From Haloterrigena salina JCM 13891 (GTDB taxonomy: Archaea > Halobacteriota > Halobacteria > Halobacteriales > Natrialbaceae), in the NCBI RefSeq assembly GCF_000337495.1, contig NZ_AOIS01000067.1, forward strand, positions 62,001 to 126,000: a stretch of DNA of 64,000 bases, given 5' to 3'. The translations under genes were made by a program, and so were the position numbers. Shown here one piece after another: positions 37,194-45,159 of the stretch. The notes under the pieces were generated by a model. That model did not search any database, was not told the origin of the DNA, and was given only the letters and a program-made list of their open reading frames with translations. How positions within the stretch are numbered: the stretch's first letter is position 1; each line of letters opens with the position of its first letter.

Positions 37194-38423
37194 CTACCAC
37201 GCCGCCTCGAGGATCCCCTCGATCTCCGCGACCGACGGCTCGAGTCCCGGCGGCGCGTTTGCCATGAACGCGTCGTCGAGGATGACCTCCGCGACGGCGG
37301 CGAACTCCTCGGGCTGGGGGCCGTCGACCTCGCGCAACTGCGCGGGGAGGTCGAGCCCGTCCCGAATCTCCGCGACCGCCTCGACGACCGCCGCACCGCG
37401 GTCCGCGGCGTCGCCGACGCCGAGCGCGTTCGCGAGCATCCCCGATCGCGCGTCCACGTCCTCCCGTTCGAAGAGATACTCGAAGACGTGCGGGACGACG
37501 ATCCCGTGGGCGGCCCCCTGCTGAACGTCGTAGCCGGCCGTCAGCCCGTGGCCGAAGGCGTGGACGATCGAGAGCGTCGTCTCGTCGGGTCTGGAGATGC
37601 CGTACTGGACGAGGACGATCCCCTCGAGGAGCGTCTCGAACGTCGCGACGTCGCGGTCGCCGTCGCCGAACGCCCGAAGGCCGTCCTCGAGTTTCTCGAG
37701 GCCGTGTCTGGCCGTCGCGTCGGTCACGGGCGTCGCGTTGGCCGCGTAGAGCGTCTCGATGCCCTTGTCGAAGCCGTTCATCGCCGACCCGGCGAGGACC
37801 GAATCCGGCGTGGTCGCGACCAGTTCGGGGTCGTAGACCGCCGCCGCGGGCATCAGATCGGGGTGGGAGACGCTGCCGCTGACCGGTTCGTCGATGGGCC
37901 CCTCGTCGGGATCGGCGGCGATGCCGGCGACGGTCGAGAGGTCGGCGCCCGCGAGCGTCGTCGGCACCGCGACGACCGGCACCAGCCCCTCGACGGGGAC
38001 CGGAAGCGTCCCCGTCTCGGCGAGTTCCCGGCCGGCGGCCGCCGGGCCGTAGCCGTTGGCCGCGAGGACGCTGATAACCGTCGCGACGTCGAGGCTGCTG
38101 CCGCCGCCGACGCTTACGATCGCGTCAGCGTCCTCGGCCTCGAGGCGGTCGCGCCCCGCCAGCGCCGTCGAGAGCCGTTTCGCCGCCGACGTCTCGTCGA
38201 ACACGCCGGCCAGCCGGTCTCCCAGCCCCGATTTCACCGGCTCGATCACCGTCGACGTCGCCCCTACCGTCGAGCCGCAGACGACCAGCGCGCGCTCGAG
38301 ATCCAGGGCCTCGAGTTCGGCCTCGAGGTCGTCGACGCTGCCGGCGCCGAAGCGGATCGTCGCCGGGTCGTAGTCGAAACGGAAGGACGGATCGCGGTCG
38401 CTTTCGCTCGAGCGAGAACTCAT
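37194..38423 (-). CDS. Iron-containing alcohol dehydrogenase family protein with non-canonical metal site
   Basis: A 409-residue group III dehydrogenase-like protein. The cofactor-binding GG[GS]S motif is present (DAIVSVGGGSSLDVATVISV), as is VPTTLAGADLSTVAGI. The usual metal motif D-x3-H (MDALAHAIE) aligns with MNGFDKGIE, giving Asn and Lys in place of Asp and His. Downstream, IVHAFGHGLTAGYDVQQGAA keeps one histidine but has Gln where the last ligand is expected. It may use another metal arrangement or none. Substrate unknown. Confidence 0.82.
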   Translation of the reverse strand: MSSRSSESDRDPSFRFDYDPATIRFGAGSVDDLEAELEALDLERALVVCGSTVGATSTVIEPVKSGLGDRLAGVFDETSAAKRLSTALAGRDRLEAEDADAIVSVGGGSSLDVATVISVLAANGYGPAAAGRELAETGTLPVPVEGLVPVVAVPTTLAGADLSTVAGIAADPDEGPIDEPVSGSVSHPDLMPAAAVYDPELVATTPDSVLAGSAMNGFDKGIETLYAANATPVTDATARHGLEKLEDGLRAFGDGDRDVATFETLLEGIVLVQYGISRPDETTLSIVHAFGHGLTAGYDVQQGAAHGIVVPHVFEYLFEREDVDARSGMLANALGVGDAADRGAAVVEAVAEIRDGLDLPAQLREVDGPQPEEFAAVAEVILDDAFMANAPPGLEPSVAEIEGILEAAW

Positions 38424-38555
38424 GGGCGGCCGTACGGGTCGCGGGCTGTTAAAAGCGAGAGCAGCGGAGATCCAGTAGTAAGGAGTCGTATCGGAATCCG
38501 GTTCGCCGGTTCGTTCGCGTCCGGCGGTCCGCTCGTCGTCCCCGGGCTCGCGGCG

Positions 38556-39194
38556 TCAGTGGCCAACGCCGAGGTACGTGTGAACCGCCTCGTCGTTTTC
38601 CAGTTCGTCGGCGAACGCGACGGCGAAGTCCTCCATCGAGATGTAGCTCTCGCCGTCCCCGTCGGCGACGAGTTGGCGGTCCGCGGTGCGGTACTCGCCC
38701 GTCCGCTCGCCGGGCTCGATCACCGCCGCCGGTCCGAGGTAGGTCCACCGCAGATCGTCCGCCTCGCCGATGACCCCGTACGCGTCGATGGCCGCCTGCG
38801 CGAGGGTCTCGAGTTCGTCCGGGAACTCCTCGGTCTCGATGAGCATCGTGTCCGGGCCGACGCGGAGACCGCCCGCGCCGCCGGTCCAGACCAGGCGGTC
38901 GGTGTCCGTCCGCTGGAGTCCCTCGACGACCGCCGCGGCCATCTCGACGAGGACGTCGACGTCCGCGTCGTCCGATGGGCCGAGCGCCGACGCGACGGCG
39001 TCGCGATCCGCCGCCAGGGACGCGATTTCGTCCGCGTCGGTCGCGTCGGCGGCGGCCGCCTCGAAGTCGGGGTTGTCGATCCCGTCGATCTCGCCGCTGC
39101 GGGAGGTTCCCGTCACCTCGTGGCCGCGCTCGAGGAGTTCGCTCGCGATTCGTCGTCCGATCCGTCCGCTCGCACCGAGTAGGAGTACGTTCAT
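38556..39194 (-). CDS. NAD(P)-binding oxidoreductase, SDR-like (NmrA/RfbD-type)
   Basis: A 212-residue Rossmann protein: MNVLLLGASGRIGRRIASEL carries the Gly-rich cofactor loop, VTGTSRSGEIDG, LVWTGGAGGLRVGP and a C-terminal SYISMEDFAVAFADELEN match haloarchaeal atypical short-chain dehydrogenases. The start at 39194 removes an implausible extension. It is divergently transcribed from an HxlR regulator 144 bp away, a common pairing in which the regulator controls the reductase. Confidence 0.85.
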   Translation of the reverse strand: MNVLLLGASGRIGRRIASELLERGHEVTGTSRSGEIDGIDNPDFEAAAADATDADEIASLAADRDAVASALGPSDDADVDVLVEMAAAVVEGLQRTDTDRLVWTGGAGGLRVGPDTMLIETEEFPDELETLAQAAIDAYGVIGEADDLRWTYLGPAAVIEPGERTGEYRTADRQLVADGDGESYISMEDFAVAFADELENDEAVHTYLGVGH

Positions 39195-39261
39195 GATCGT
39201 GGTGGCGGTGATTGGTCGCTGGTAGTCGGCACGCGATACGCAGATGCGCAACCGGACAGCC

Positions 39262-39338
39262 GGTCACATCACCATACCTGCTATTGGGACGTAACTGTGA
39301 TATAGTTCAGCGAACGTCGGTATGAGCAGGTCACATCG
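39262..39338. promoter_or_regulatory. Divergent promoter/operator region between SDR and HxlR genes
   Basis: The 144-bp divergent spacer contains AACT-gtgatat-AGTT at 39293-39307, a short inverted repeat over an AT-rich core that could be both TATA region and HxlR operator. GGTCACATC occurs twice, at 39262-39270 and 39329-39337. These are candidate sites only, judged by symmetry and position. Confidence 0.35.
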
Positions 39339-39698
39339 ATGTCACCGCACTCGGATCTCGAAGCGAAATACGCCAGCTGTCCGGTGATCAAGACCCTCGA
39401 GGAGGTCGGCTCGCGGTGGCGGCTGACCGTCATTCACGTCCTCCGAGAGGGCGAACTCCGCTTTAACGAACTCAAGCGCGCGACGGACGCGAACTCGCAG
39501 ACGCTGTCCCGCGTGCTGGACGACCTCAAGGAGACGGGCTACGTCGAGCGGCGAGTCGAGGAGGAGAGCCCGATCGCCGTCTACTACTCGCTGACGCCGA
39601 AGGGTGCGGACCTCCTCTCGGCGTTCGACGAGATCCTCGAGTGGGGCGAGAAGTGGATCGACGACGACCGCGCCGACGGCGAGGAGCGCGACCCGTAG
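39339..39698 (+). CDS. HxlR family winged-helix regulator
   Basis: A 119-residue MarR/HxlR-type DNA-binding protein. The N-terminal single cysteine in YASCPVIKTLEEVGSRWRLT is typical of the family and is sometimes redox-active; LRFNELKRATDANSQTLSRV is the helix-turn-helix and VYYSLTPKGADLL the wing. It is divergent from the SDR gene, its probable target. Confidence 0.9.
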   Translation: MSPHSDLEAKYASCPVIKTLEEVGSRWRLTVIHVLREGELRFNELKRATDANSQTLSRVLDDLKETGYVERRVEEESPIAVYYSLTPKGADLLSAFDEILEWGEKWIDDDRADGEERDP

Positions 39699-39917
39699 CG
39701 AGACGAAGCGCTCGGTACGCGCCTCGAGCGCCGTATCGTGTGCGACGGTGTTGTCTCCGCAATTCTATATCTGCGTCGTCATGCGCCGCGACTCGACCGC
39801 TACACCCGTGGCTCTGCGACGAGACGGCGCCGGCGAGAAAAATCGATCTCGGTTGTCGATCGCGACTCGAGAGTCGGACTCGCTTCGAATTCGAGTCTGA
39901 GTCTGAGTCCGGGCCGC

Positions 39918-40556
39918 TTATTCGGCCGCGACGTCGTCTTCGTCGACGTCGACCGCGGTCGCTTCCTCTTCGGCGACCTCTTCGGGGTGGGCCTCGAGGG
40001 TGGCCTTCTGGATCTCGACGCGGCGCAGCGGGTAGATCGTCTTGGCTTCGCCGTAGATCCCCGAGGAGAGTCGACCCTCGACGACGCTGTCGATGAGCTC
40101 CTCGAAGGAGCGCTCGGCGGCGGCCTCCTCGATCATCTCGACCATCTGGTTGCGGATGGCCTTCTCCTGGCTCGCGTCGGCCTTCTTGGTCGTGAAGGCG
40201 ACGGGCTGGATCTGGACGCGGTAGTCGTCCGTCGTGAGGACGGTGACGTAGGCCTCGACCTTCGAGGCGCCCCGTCGGACCAGCGAACGCAGGTAGTCCC
40301 GGGTCAGGGAGTGCTCGACGAACTCCGTGTACGCCGAGTCGCTGCCGACGTCGGTGATCTTGAAGGTCAGCTTGGTGTTGTTCTCGCTGGCGTTGTTGTT
40401 GAGTTCGCCGAGCGTCGTTTCGATGGTTCGGTCGTAGACCTTTTCCGGTTCGTCAGCGGGGGTTTCGCCGAGTTCCTGGCGGTCGAACTGCTCGGGTGCC
40501 AGGACGGTGTACCACCGCTTCTCCTGTTTCGCGCGTGAAACTGATCGTTCACTCAT
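39918..40556 (-). CDS. Small-subunit ribosomal protein S3ae (eS1)
   Basis: A 212-residue archaeal/eukaryotic ribosomal protein of the 30S subunit. Recognisable stretches include KRWYTVLAPEQFDRQELGET, GRTIETTLGELNNNA-type sequence and VRRGASKVEAYVTVLTTDDY. The C-terminal tail is acidic. Its start overlaps the stop of the Pcc1 gene by 4 bp, so it is co-expressed with the S15/RecJ-like/Pcc1 cluster upstream. Confidence 0.93.
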   Translation of the reverse strand: MSERSVSRAKQEKRWYTVLAPEQFDRQELGETPADEPEKVYDRTIETTLGELNNNASENNTKLTFKITDVGSDSAYTEFVEHSLTRDYLRSLVRRGASKVEAYVTVLTTDDYRVQIQPVAFTTKKADASQEKAIRNQMVEMIEEAAAERSFEELIDSVVEGRLSSGIYGEAKTIYPLRRVEIQKATLEAHPEEVAEEEATAVDVDEDDVAAE

Positions 40557-40879
40557 GATGTATCTGTAGTGTCGCTGTCCGCATCGGACGCGGGCCCCGC
40601 GTCCGCTGGTTGCTCGCGCTGTTCCCGTCGGTCCCGTCCGGAGCGGGCCACGTCGATCGCCACCTCGAGATTGACCACGTAGTCGTCGATGTTCGAGTGG
40701 AGGCCGCCGGTCGTCTCGCGTTCGATGTGCGTGACGACGGTGCCCCCGGTCTCGGTCTCGCTCTCGTTGCCGTCGCGCTCGACGACCGTCTCCATCTCGT
40801 CGGTGTTGTCCGGGCGAAGCGTCCGCGCGACGAGTTCGGGGTCGTCGTGGCGCGTTCGGATGGTCGCGCGCCGACTCAT
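40553..40879 (-). CDS. pcc1: KEOPS complex subunit Pcc1
   Basis: A 108-residue dimerisation subunit of KEOPS, which makes the t6A modification of tRNA. ATIRTRHDDPELVARTLRPD and THIERETTGGLHSNIDDYVV match Pcc1, including the conserved leucine-ser/thr strand around the dimer interface. It overlaps the RecJ-like gene by 4 bp and the S3ae gene by 4 bp. The acidic tail is a halophilic adaptation. Confidence 0.88.
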   Translation of the reverse strand: MSRRATIRTRHDDPELVARTLRPDNTDEMETVVERDGNESETETGGTVVTHIERETTGGLHSNIDDYVVNLEVAIDVARSGRDRREQREQPADAGPASDADSDTTDTS

Positions 40880-42069
40880 CGTCGGTCCCTCACGATCTGG
40901 ATGAGCGTCGACTCGTCCACGGCGGGATCGTACCGCAGGTAGCCGCGGCGGCGGCCGCCGTCGTAGGCGACCCCCTCGATTCCGACTTCTTCGAGTTCGC
41001 GCGCGACCGCCTCGACGGTCGCCCCCAGCGGCTCGCCGCCGCGGGTGGCGATCGCCGCCTCGCCGTCGCCGACGGCGAGGACGGTCGCTTCTGGCGACCG
41101 GTAGGCCGCGGCGATCCCGGCGACCGCTTCGACGGGGCCGTCGTCGATACCGACGACGAACAGCCCGTCGTAGCGTCCCGTCGAGCCGGCCTCGAGGGCC
41201 GCGTGGGCGCGTCGGCCGTGCTCGCGCCAGGCGTCCAGTGCCGGCTCGCGGGCGTCGTGGCCCATCGCGAGCGCGGCGCCGGTGCCCGGCTTGGTGCGGG
41301 CGGTCGCCTCCAGGACGTCCGCGTAGCCGCCGACGGTCGCAAACGGAGCGTCGGGCGTCGCGTACGGCCGGAGCACGCGTTGGACCGTCTCGGCCGCGGC
41401 CGGTACGGCCTCGTCGTCACCGACGATATCGAGGGCGACGGCGGAGCCGATCGTCCGGCGTGCGTCCGCGTCGAACTCCTCCGGCGCGGTGAGGTCGACG
41501 CCGAGTTCCTCGAGTGCGGTCCGCGTCGCGCTCAGGTCGCCCGACCACGGCGCGCGAAGGCGCGTCGAGTGGGCGAGGCCGTCGACCGGATCGGTCGTCG
41601 GCACCGCGACGCCCGGTCGGCGATCGACCAGACCCTGCGATCGGGCGGTCTCGAGGACCCACTCGCTCTCGCCGGCGCCGGGTTCGACGCCGGCGGCCAC
41701 GAGCCCCGCGAGTGCGAGGACGTGATCCGGCGACGCCTCGAGGCCGCGAACGGCCTCGAGCGCCGCGAGCGTGGCGGGTCGGTCGTCAGCATCGAGCCGC
41801 GTCGCGTCCGCGTCGACGGCGCCGATCGCGACGGTGACGTCGTCGGCCGCCGCCTGTCGGTCGCGAACGCGCTCGGTTCGGTCGGCGACCGTGGGGCCGA
41901 CGCTCACCTGGAACGGCGTCCCGCGGTCGGCCAGGGCCCGCGCGAGCAGGCCGCTGGCCGCCAGCGCGTCGCCGTCGGCGCGCGCGACGAGATGGACGAA
42001 GCCGGCGCTCCCGATCGCCTCCGCGGCGGGGGCAGACGCCGGCTCGGCGGACCGACTATCGGTGGCCAT
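40876..42069 (-). CDS. RecJ/DHH-like protein lacking a recognisable DHH motif
   Basis: A 397-residue member of the archaeal RecJ-like family. VHLVARADGDALAASGLLAR corresponds to motif I, where HxDxDG has become RADGDA. I see no DHH motif III, but the C-terminal DHHA1-like part (GGEPLGATVEAVARELEEVG, DGGRRRGYLRYDP) is retained. It may be an inactive, Cdc45-like paralogue or a scaffold. Placement between S15 and pcc1 is a conserved archaeal arrangement. Activity needs testing; function is not asserted. Confidence 0.8.
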   Translation of the reverse strand: MATDSRSAEPASAPAAEAIGSAGFVHLVARADGDALAASGLLARALADRGTPFQVSVGPTVADRTERVRDRQAAADDVTVAIGAVDADATRLDADDRPATLAALEAVRGLEASPDHVLALAGLVAAGVEPGAGESEWVLETARSQGLVDRRPGVAVPTTDPVDGLAHSTRLRAPWSGDLSATRTALEELGVDLTAPEEFDADARRTIGSAVALDIVGDDEAVPAAAETVQRVLRPYATPDAPFATVGGYADVLEATARTKPGTGAALAMGHDAREPALDAWREHGRRAHAALEAGSTGRYDGLFVVGIDDGPVEAVAGIAAAYRSPEATVLAVGDGEAAIATRGGEPLGATVEAVARELEEVGIEGVAYDGGRRRGYLRYDPAVDESTLIQIVRDRR

Positions 42070-42083
42070 CTAGATCCGGTGGG

Positions 42084-42554
42084 TTACTCCTCGTCGAGGA
42101 GCTCTTTCGCGACGTCGTAGGAGTACGTGAAGTCCGGTTCGACTTCGTCGCCGCGGTAGTAGTCGACGAGGCGTCGGACCTTCGACTCCGTGTTCTGCAG
42201 GGCGCGCTTGTTCTGGTAGTCCTGCGGGTTCTGCTGGATGTGCTCGCGCAGGCGCACGGCGCGTTCCATCAGGTTATAGAGGTCCTCGGGGAACTCGGAT
42301 CGCGCGTCGTTCTCCTCGAGGATCTCGGTGATCTTCTTCCCGGTCGCCAGCTTGACGTCCGGGACGGGCGTGCCCGTGACGCCCTCGTCGCGCAGCTTCA
42401 TCCCGATCTGACTGGGATCGTAGCCCTGCTCTGCCAGTTCGACGACGCGGGATTCGATATCGTCCGCGTCGACGTCGCTCCACTCCGGCGGGTCGTCTGC
42501 CGTCGGCTTGTCCGATCCGGACGAGCCGCGACGGCGGGTGTGCATTCGTGCCAT
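42084..42554 (-). CDS. Small-subunit ribosomal protein S15 (uS15)
   Basis: A 156-residue ribosomal protein with the archaeal N-terminal extension (MARMHTRRRGSSGSDKPT) and the S15 core: DPSQIGMKLRDEGVTGTPVP, LYNLMERAVRLREHIQQNPQ and NTESKVRRLVDYYRGD. It begins the leftward cluster S15, RecJ-like, Pcc1, S3ae. The start is ATG 42554, the standard MARMHTRRRG N-terminus. Confidence 0.95.
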   Translation of the reverse strand: MARMHTRRRGSSGSDKPTADDPPEWSDVDADDIESRVVELAEQGYDPSQIGMKLRDEGVTGTPVPDVKLATGKKITEILEENDARSEFPEDLYNLMERAVRLREHIQQNPQDYQNKRALQNTESKVRRLVDYYRGDEVEPDFTYSYDVAKELLDEE

Positions 42555-42781
42555 TGGTGAGGATAGGAACCGCACTGACCGCTGAAGTCGTGTGACAGTC
42601 GCCGCTGCGACCGTCCGTGCACTTCCGCAATCCCAAGCCGTCCGAAACAGTGGACGGCGCAGTCAGATTTGCGGCCGTGCGCTTCCCACCAGTGTCTTCG
42701 CTCGGACGGACTAAAGGGTTTCTAGACTGGGTTGCTCGAGTCGCCTCTATAGAATACGCAGGTGTTGATTGACGTATCGCA

Positions 42782-43056
42782 AACACCACGAAAGCCCCTG
42801 GCGCTATCGAGTCGGGCGACTCGCTGCGCGCCTCACTTCGCTCGGTGCTTGTGTCGTCGGCCTTCCTCGATAGCGCCAGCCCCTTTCATTCCCACCCGTG
42901 CCGGCTGGCCGGTCAAGCCACCGTGGGTGGGAATGAAAGGGACTGCCTCGGTCGATCCGGTGAAACGACGCAAGCACTGGACTGAGCGAGCCTGCGAGCG
43001 AAGGAAGCGCGCAGCGAGTTGCAACCGGTCGACGAGGCAGGGGCTTTCGTGGTGTT
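42782..43056. repeat. 275-bp nested inverted-repeat element with three internal arms
   Basis: No coding region is supported here. The ends are a perfect 19-bp inverted repeat (42782-42800 and 43038-43056; it contains CACGAAAGCCCC). Inside lie three more inverted pairs in tandem: 42800-42811 with 42866-42877 (12 bp perfect), 42881-42897 with 42925-42941 (17 bp perfect, CCCTTTCATTCCCACCC), and 42943-42961 with 43024-43040 (imperfect). The single strand would fold as a closing stem with three arms, like a large cloverleaf. It could be a non-autonomous mobile element or a structured RNA. Confidence 0.75.
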
Positions 43057-43131
43057 CTCGAGCGAGCCAGTACTGAAAGAGAGGGATCCGATCGCGGTCG
43101 ATTATCCGATCACAGCAGAGCGACCGATCGA

Positions 43132-44730
43132 TTATTGCTGTCCCACGCGCGTCTCTTCTTCGTCCCAGTACTCCTCGCGGAGTTCGTACTTCTGGACCTT
43201 GCCGGTCGCGGTCTCGGGGAGGTCCTCGACGAAGTCGACGCTTGAGGGCTTCTTGTAGCCCGCGAGGTGTTCGCCGACGAACTCGAGGATCTCGTCCTCG
43301 GTCGGCTCGGCGTCGCTGCGCGGGACGACCAGCGCCTTCGGCGTCTCGCCCCACTCCTCGCTGGGGACGGGGATGACCGCGGCCTTCCCGACGTCGGGGT
43401 GGTCGTAGAGGACGTCCTCGACTTCGATGCTCGAGATGTTCTCGCCGCCGGAGATGATGATGTCCTTCTTGCGGTCCTGGATCGCGACCATCCCGTCCTC
43501 GTCGATGGTCGCGAGGTCCCCGGTGTGGAAGTAGCCCTCGAGGCGCTCGGAGAAGGCCTGCTCGGTCGCGTCGGGCTTCTCGAGGTAGCGGTCCATCACC
43601 TGGTTGCCCCGGACGACGATCTCGCCGATGGTCTCGCCGTCGCGGGGGACCTCTTCGCCGTCCTCGTCGACGACCCGGACGTCGGTACAGAGGGTCTGGC
43701 TACCCTGTTTGACCTTGAGTTCGCGGCCGCGCTCGGCGAGTCGGCGCGGCGAGTTGCTCGTCGTGATGATCGGCGCGGTCTCGGTCAGCCCGTAGATGTG
43801 GATGATCCGCCAGCCGAACTCGTCCTCGACGGTCTCGATGGTGGCCGTCGCGGGGGCCGAGCCCGCGGTCGCAATTCGAACGTCGCGGTCGCCGGTGGTC
43901 TCGAGGTCGGGATGTTCCTCGTGGTATTGGATGAGGTTGTTCAGCACCGTCGGCGCGCCGCACATGAACGAGACGTCGTGCTCGCGCACGCGCTCGAAGA
44001 CGCCTTCGGCGTCGAAGGTGCGCTGGCAGACGTGGGTCCCGCCGGTGCCCGTGATCGCGTACGTGTGGCCCCAGCCGTTGCAGTGGAACATCGGCAGCGT
44101 CCAGAGATAGGTGTCGTCGTCCCGGATCTCCATGTGCTGGTTGAGCACCAGCGCGTGCCAGTGCTCGGTACGGTGGGTGCGGACGACGCCCTTCGGATTG
44201 CCCGTCGTCCCCGAGGTGTAGTTGATGCTGGCGTCGTCGTCCTCGCTGATCTCGGGACGGTCGGGTTCCTCGGTGGGCTGGCCCTCGAGGAGGTCCTCGT
44301 AGTCCTCCCAGTGGCCCTTGATCTCGTCGGCTCGATAGCCCACGAACGTCTCCGCCGGCACCCCATCGCGGATCGCCTCGATCTTCTCGGCGTAGTCGTC
44401 GTCCGCGACGATCGTATTCGCCGCGCAGTCCTCGAGGATGTACTGATACTCGCCCGCGGCCAGCCGATAGTTCAGCGGGACGAACACGGCGCCGAGCTTG
44501 TTCGTCGCGTACAGCGTCTCGATGAAGTAGTGCGTGTTCGGCGCGAGCAAGGCCACGCGATCCCCCTGTTCGACGCCGCGCTCCTCGAGGGCGTGTGCGA
44601 GCTGATTCACGCGGTCGTTGACCTCCTCGTAGGTGTACTCGGTCCCGTCGTGGGCGACGACGCCGGTGACGTCGCCGTAGCTGTCGACCGCCCGCTCGAG
44701 GAAGTCCGTGGTGAGCATCTCCTGTTTCAT
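43132..44730 (-). CDS. Long-chain acyl-CoA synthetase (AMP-forming)
   Basis: A 532-residue ANL-superfamily ligase that activates a fatty or other carboxylic acid via an acyl-adenylate. The P-loop is NYTSGTTGNPKGVV (about residue 169); IIHIYGLTETAPIITTSNSP, YFHTGDLATIDEDG and the C-terminal lysine motif ETATGKVQKYELRE are intact. MFHCNGWGHTYA is typical of medium/long-chain members. The start is ATG 44730 (MKQEMLTTDFLERAVDSYG). It is a stand-alone gene; substrate length is not evident. Confidence 0.92.
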   Translation of the reverse strand: MKQEMLTTDFLERAVDSYGDVTGVVAHDGTEYTYEEVNDRVNQLAHALEERGVEQGDRVALLAPNTHYFIETLYATNKLGAVFVPLNYRLAAGEYQYILEDCAANTIVADDDYAEKIEAIRDGVPAETFVGYRADEIKGHWEDYEDLLEGQPTEEPDRPEISEDDDASINYTSGTTGNPKGVVRTHRTEHWHALVLNQHMEIRDDDTYLWTLPMFHCNGWGHTYAITGTGGTHVCQRTFDAEGVFERVREHDVSFMCGAPTVLNNLIQYHEEHPDLETTGDRDVRIATAGSAPATATIETVEDEFGWRIIHIYGLTETAPIITTSNSPRRLAERGRELKVKQGSQTLCTDVRVVDEDGEEVPRDGETIGEIVVRGNQVMDRYLEKPDATEQAFSERLEGYFHTGDLATIDEDGMVAIQDRKKDIIISGGENISSIEVEDVLYDHPDVGKAAVIPVPSEEWGETPKALVVPRSDAEPTEDEILEFVGEHLAGYKKPSSVDFVEDLPETATGKVQKYELREEYWDEEETRVGQQ

Positions 44731-44842
44731 TCTATGGTACCCGTTACCACCGACCACGCTATGGGCCAAATGTTTACCCCCGCCTCCCAGCGAGTGCCGG
44801 GGTGGTGTGCTAATGCGTGGGGTGGCTCGAGAAATTCGAGGG

Positions 44843-44850
44843 GTTTATCT
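44843..44850 (+). promoter_or_regulatory. TATA box of the tRNA-Ala gene
   Basis: GTTTATCT lies about 32-39 bases before the tRNA start, the usual archaeal TATA distance for a tRNA transcript with a short 5' leader. Just upstream, CTCGAGAAATTCGAG (44826-44840) forms a 5-bp hairpin. Confidence 0.5.
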
Positions 44851-44881
44851 ATTCCCGCAGAAAACGAAGAGATGCGTACGA

Positions 44882-44953
44882 GGGCTCGTAGATCAGAGGT
44901 AGATCACTCCCTTGGCATGGGAGAGGCCCCGGGTTCAAATCCCGGCGAGTCCA
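44882..44953 (+). tRNA. tRNA-Ala (anticodon GGC)
   Basis: A 72-nt cloverleaf: acceptor GGGCTCG pairs with CGAGTCC (one G-T pair) plus discriminator A; D-arm GATC/GATC; anticodon stem CTCCC/GGGAG around TTGGCAT, so anticodon GGC reads GCC/GCT alanine codons; T-arm CCGGG-TTCAAAT-CCCGG. No intron, and no encoded CCA beyond the discriminator. Its 3' end is the probable target of the integrase gene that follows. Confidence 0.95.
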
Positions 44954-45024
44954 TTTCCTTCCGCTCACTTCGTTCTCTCCAGTCAATGGACTCTCCGTAG
45001 TCACACTCGCTTCGCTCGCGTGAC

Positions 45025-45038
45025 TCCCGGCGAGTCCA
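45025..45038 (+). repeat. Direct copy of the tRNA-Ala 3' end (attachment-site-like)
   Basis: TCCCGGCGAGTCCA repeats the last 14 bases of tRNA-Ala (44940-44953) 72 bp beyond the gene. Duplicated tRNA 3' ends next to a tyrosine integrase are the normal trace of site-specific integration; this copy may be an attachment-site remnant from an earlier event. Confidence 0.6.
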
Positions 45039-45047
45039 CTCGAAATT

Positions 45048-45093
45048 TGGCTCTTCAGATCTTTTGAGTGCTCTTTTCAGCACTTTAGAGCCA
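45048..45093 (-). terminator. Nested stem-loop downstream of the integrase gene
   Basis: TGGCTCT (45048-45054) pairs with AGAGCCA (45087-45093), enclosing AGTGCT (45067-45072) with AGCACT (45079-45084). It begins about 66 bases after the end of the leftward integrase frame, with T-rich loops, and may act as its terminator or an RNA-stability hairpin. Confidence 0.4.
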
Positions 45094-45159
45094 TTCTTAC
45101 AGCTACCGAGAGTCGACTATATGCAGTTTCGCGCGGAATTATCATGATCTTGGTATTGG

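Noticed and set aside
42881-42941. CRISPR repeat pair (CCCTTTCATTCCCACCC and its complement)
   Set aside because: The two copies are inverted, not direct, and nest inside a larger inverted-repeat structure; there is no spacer series.
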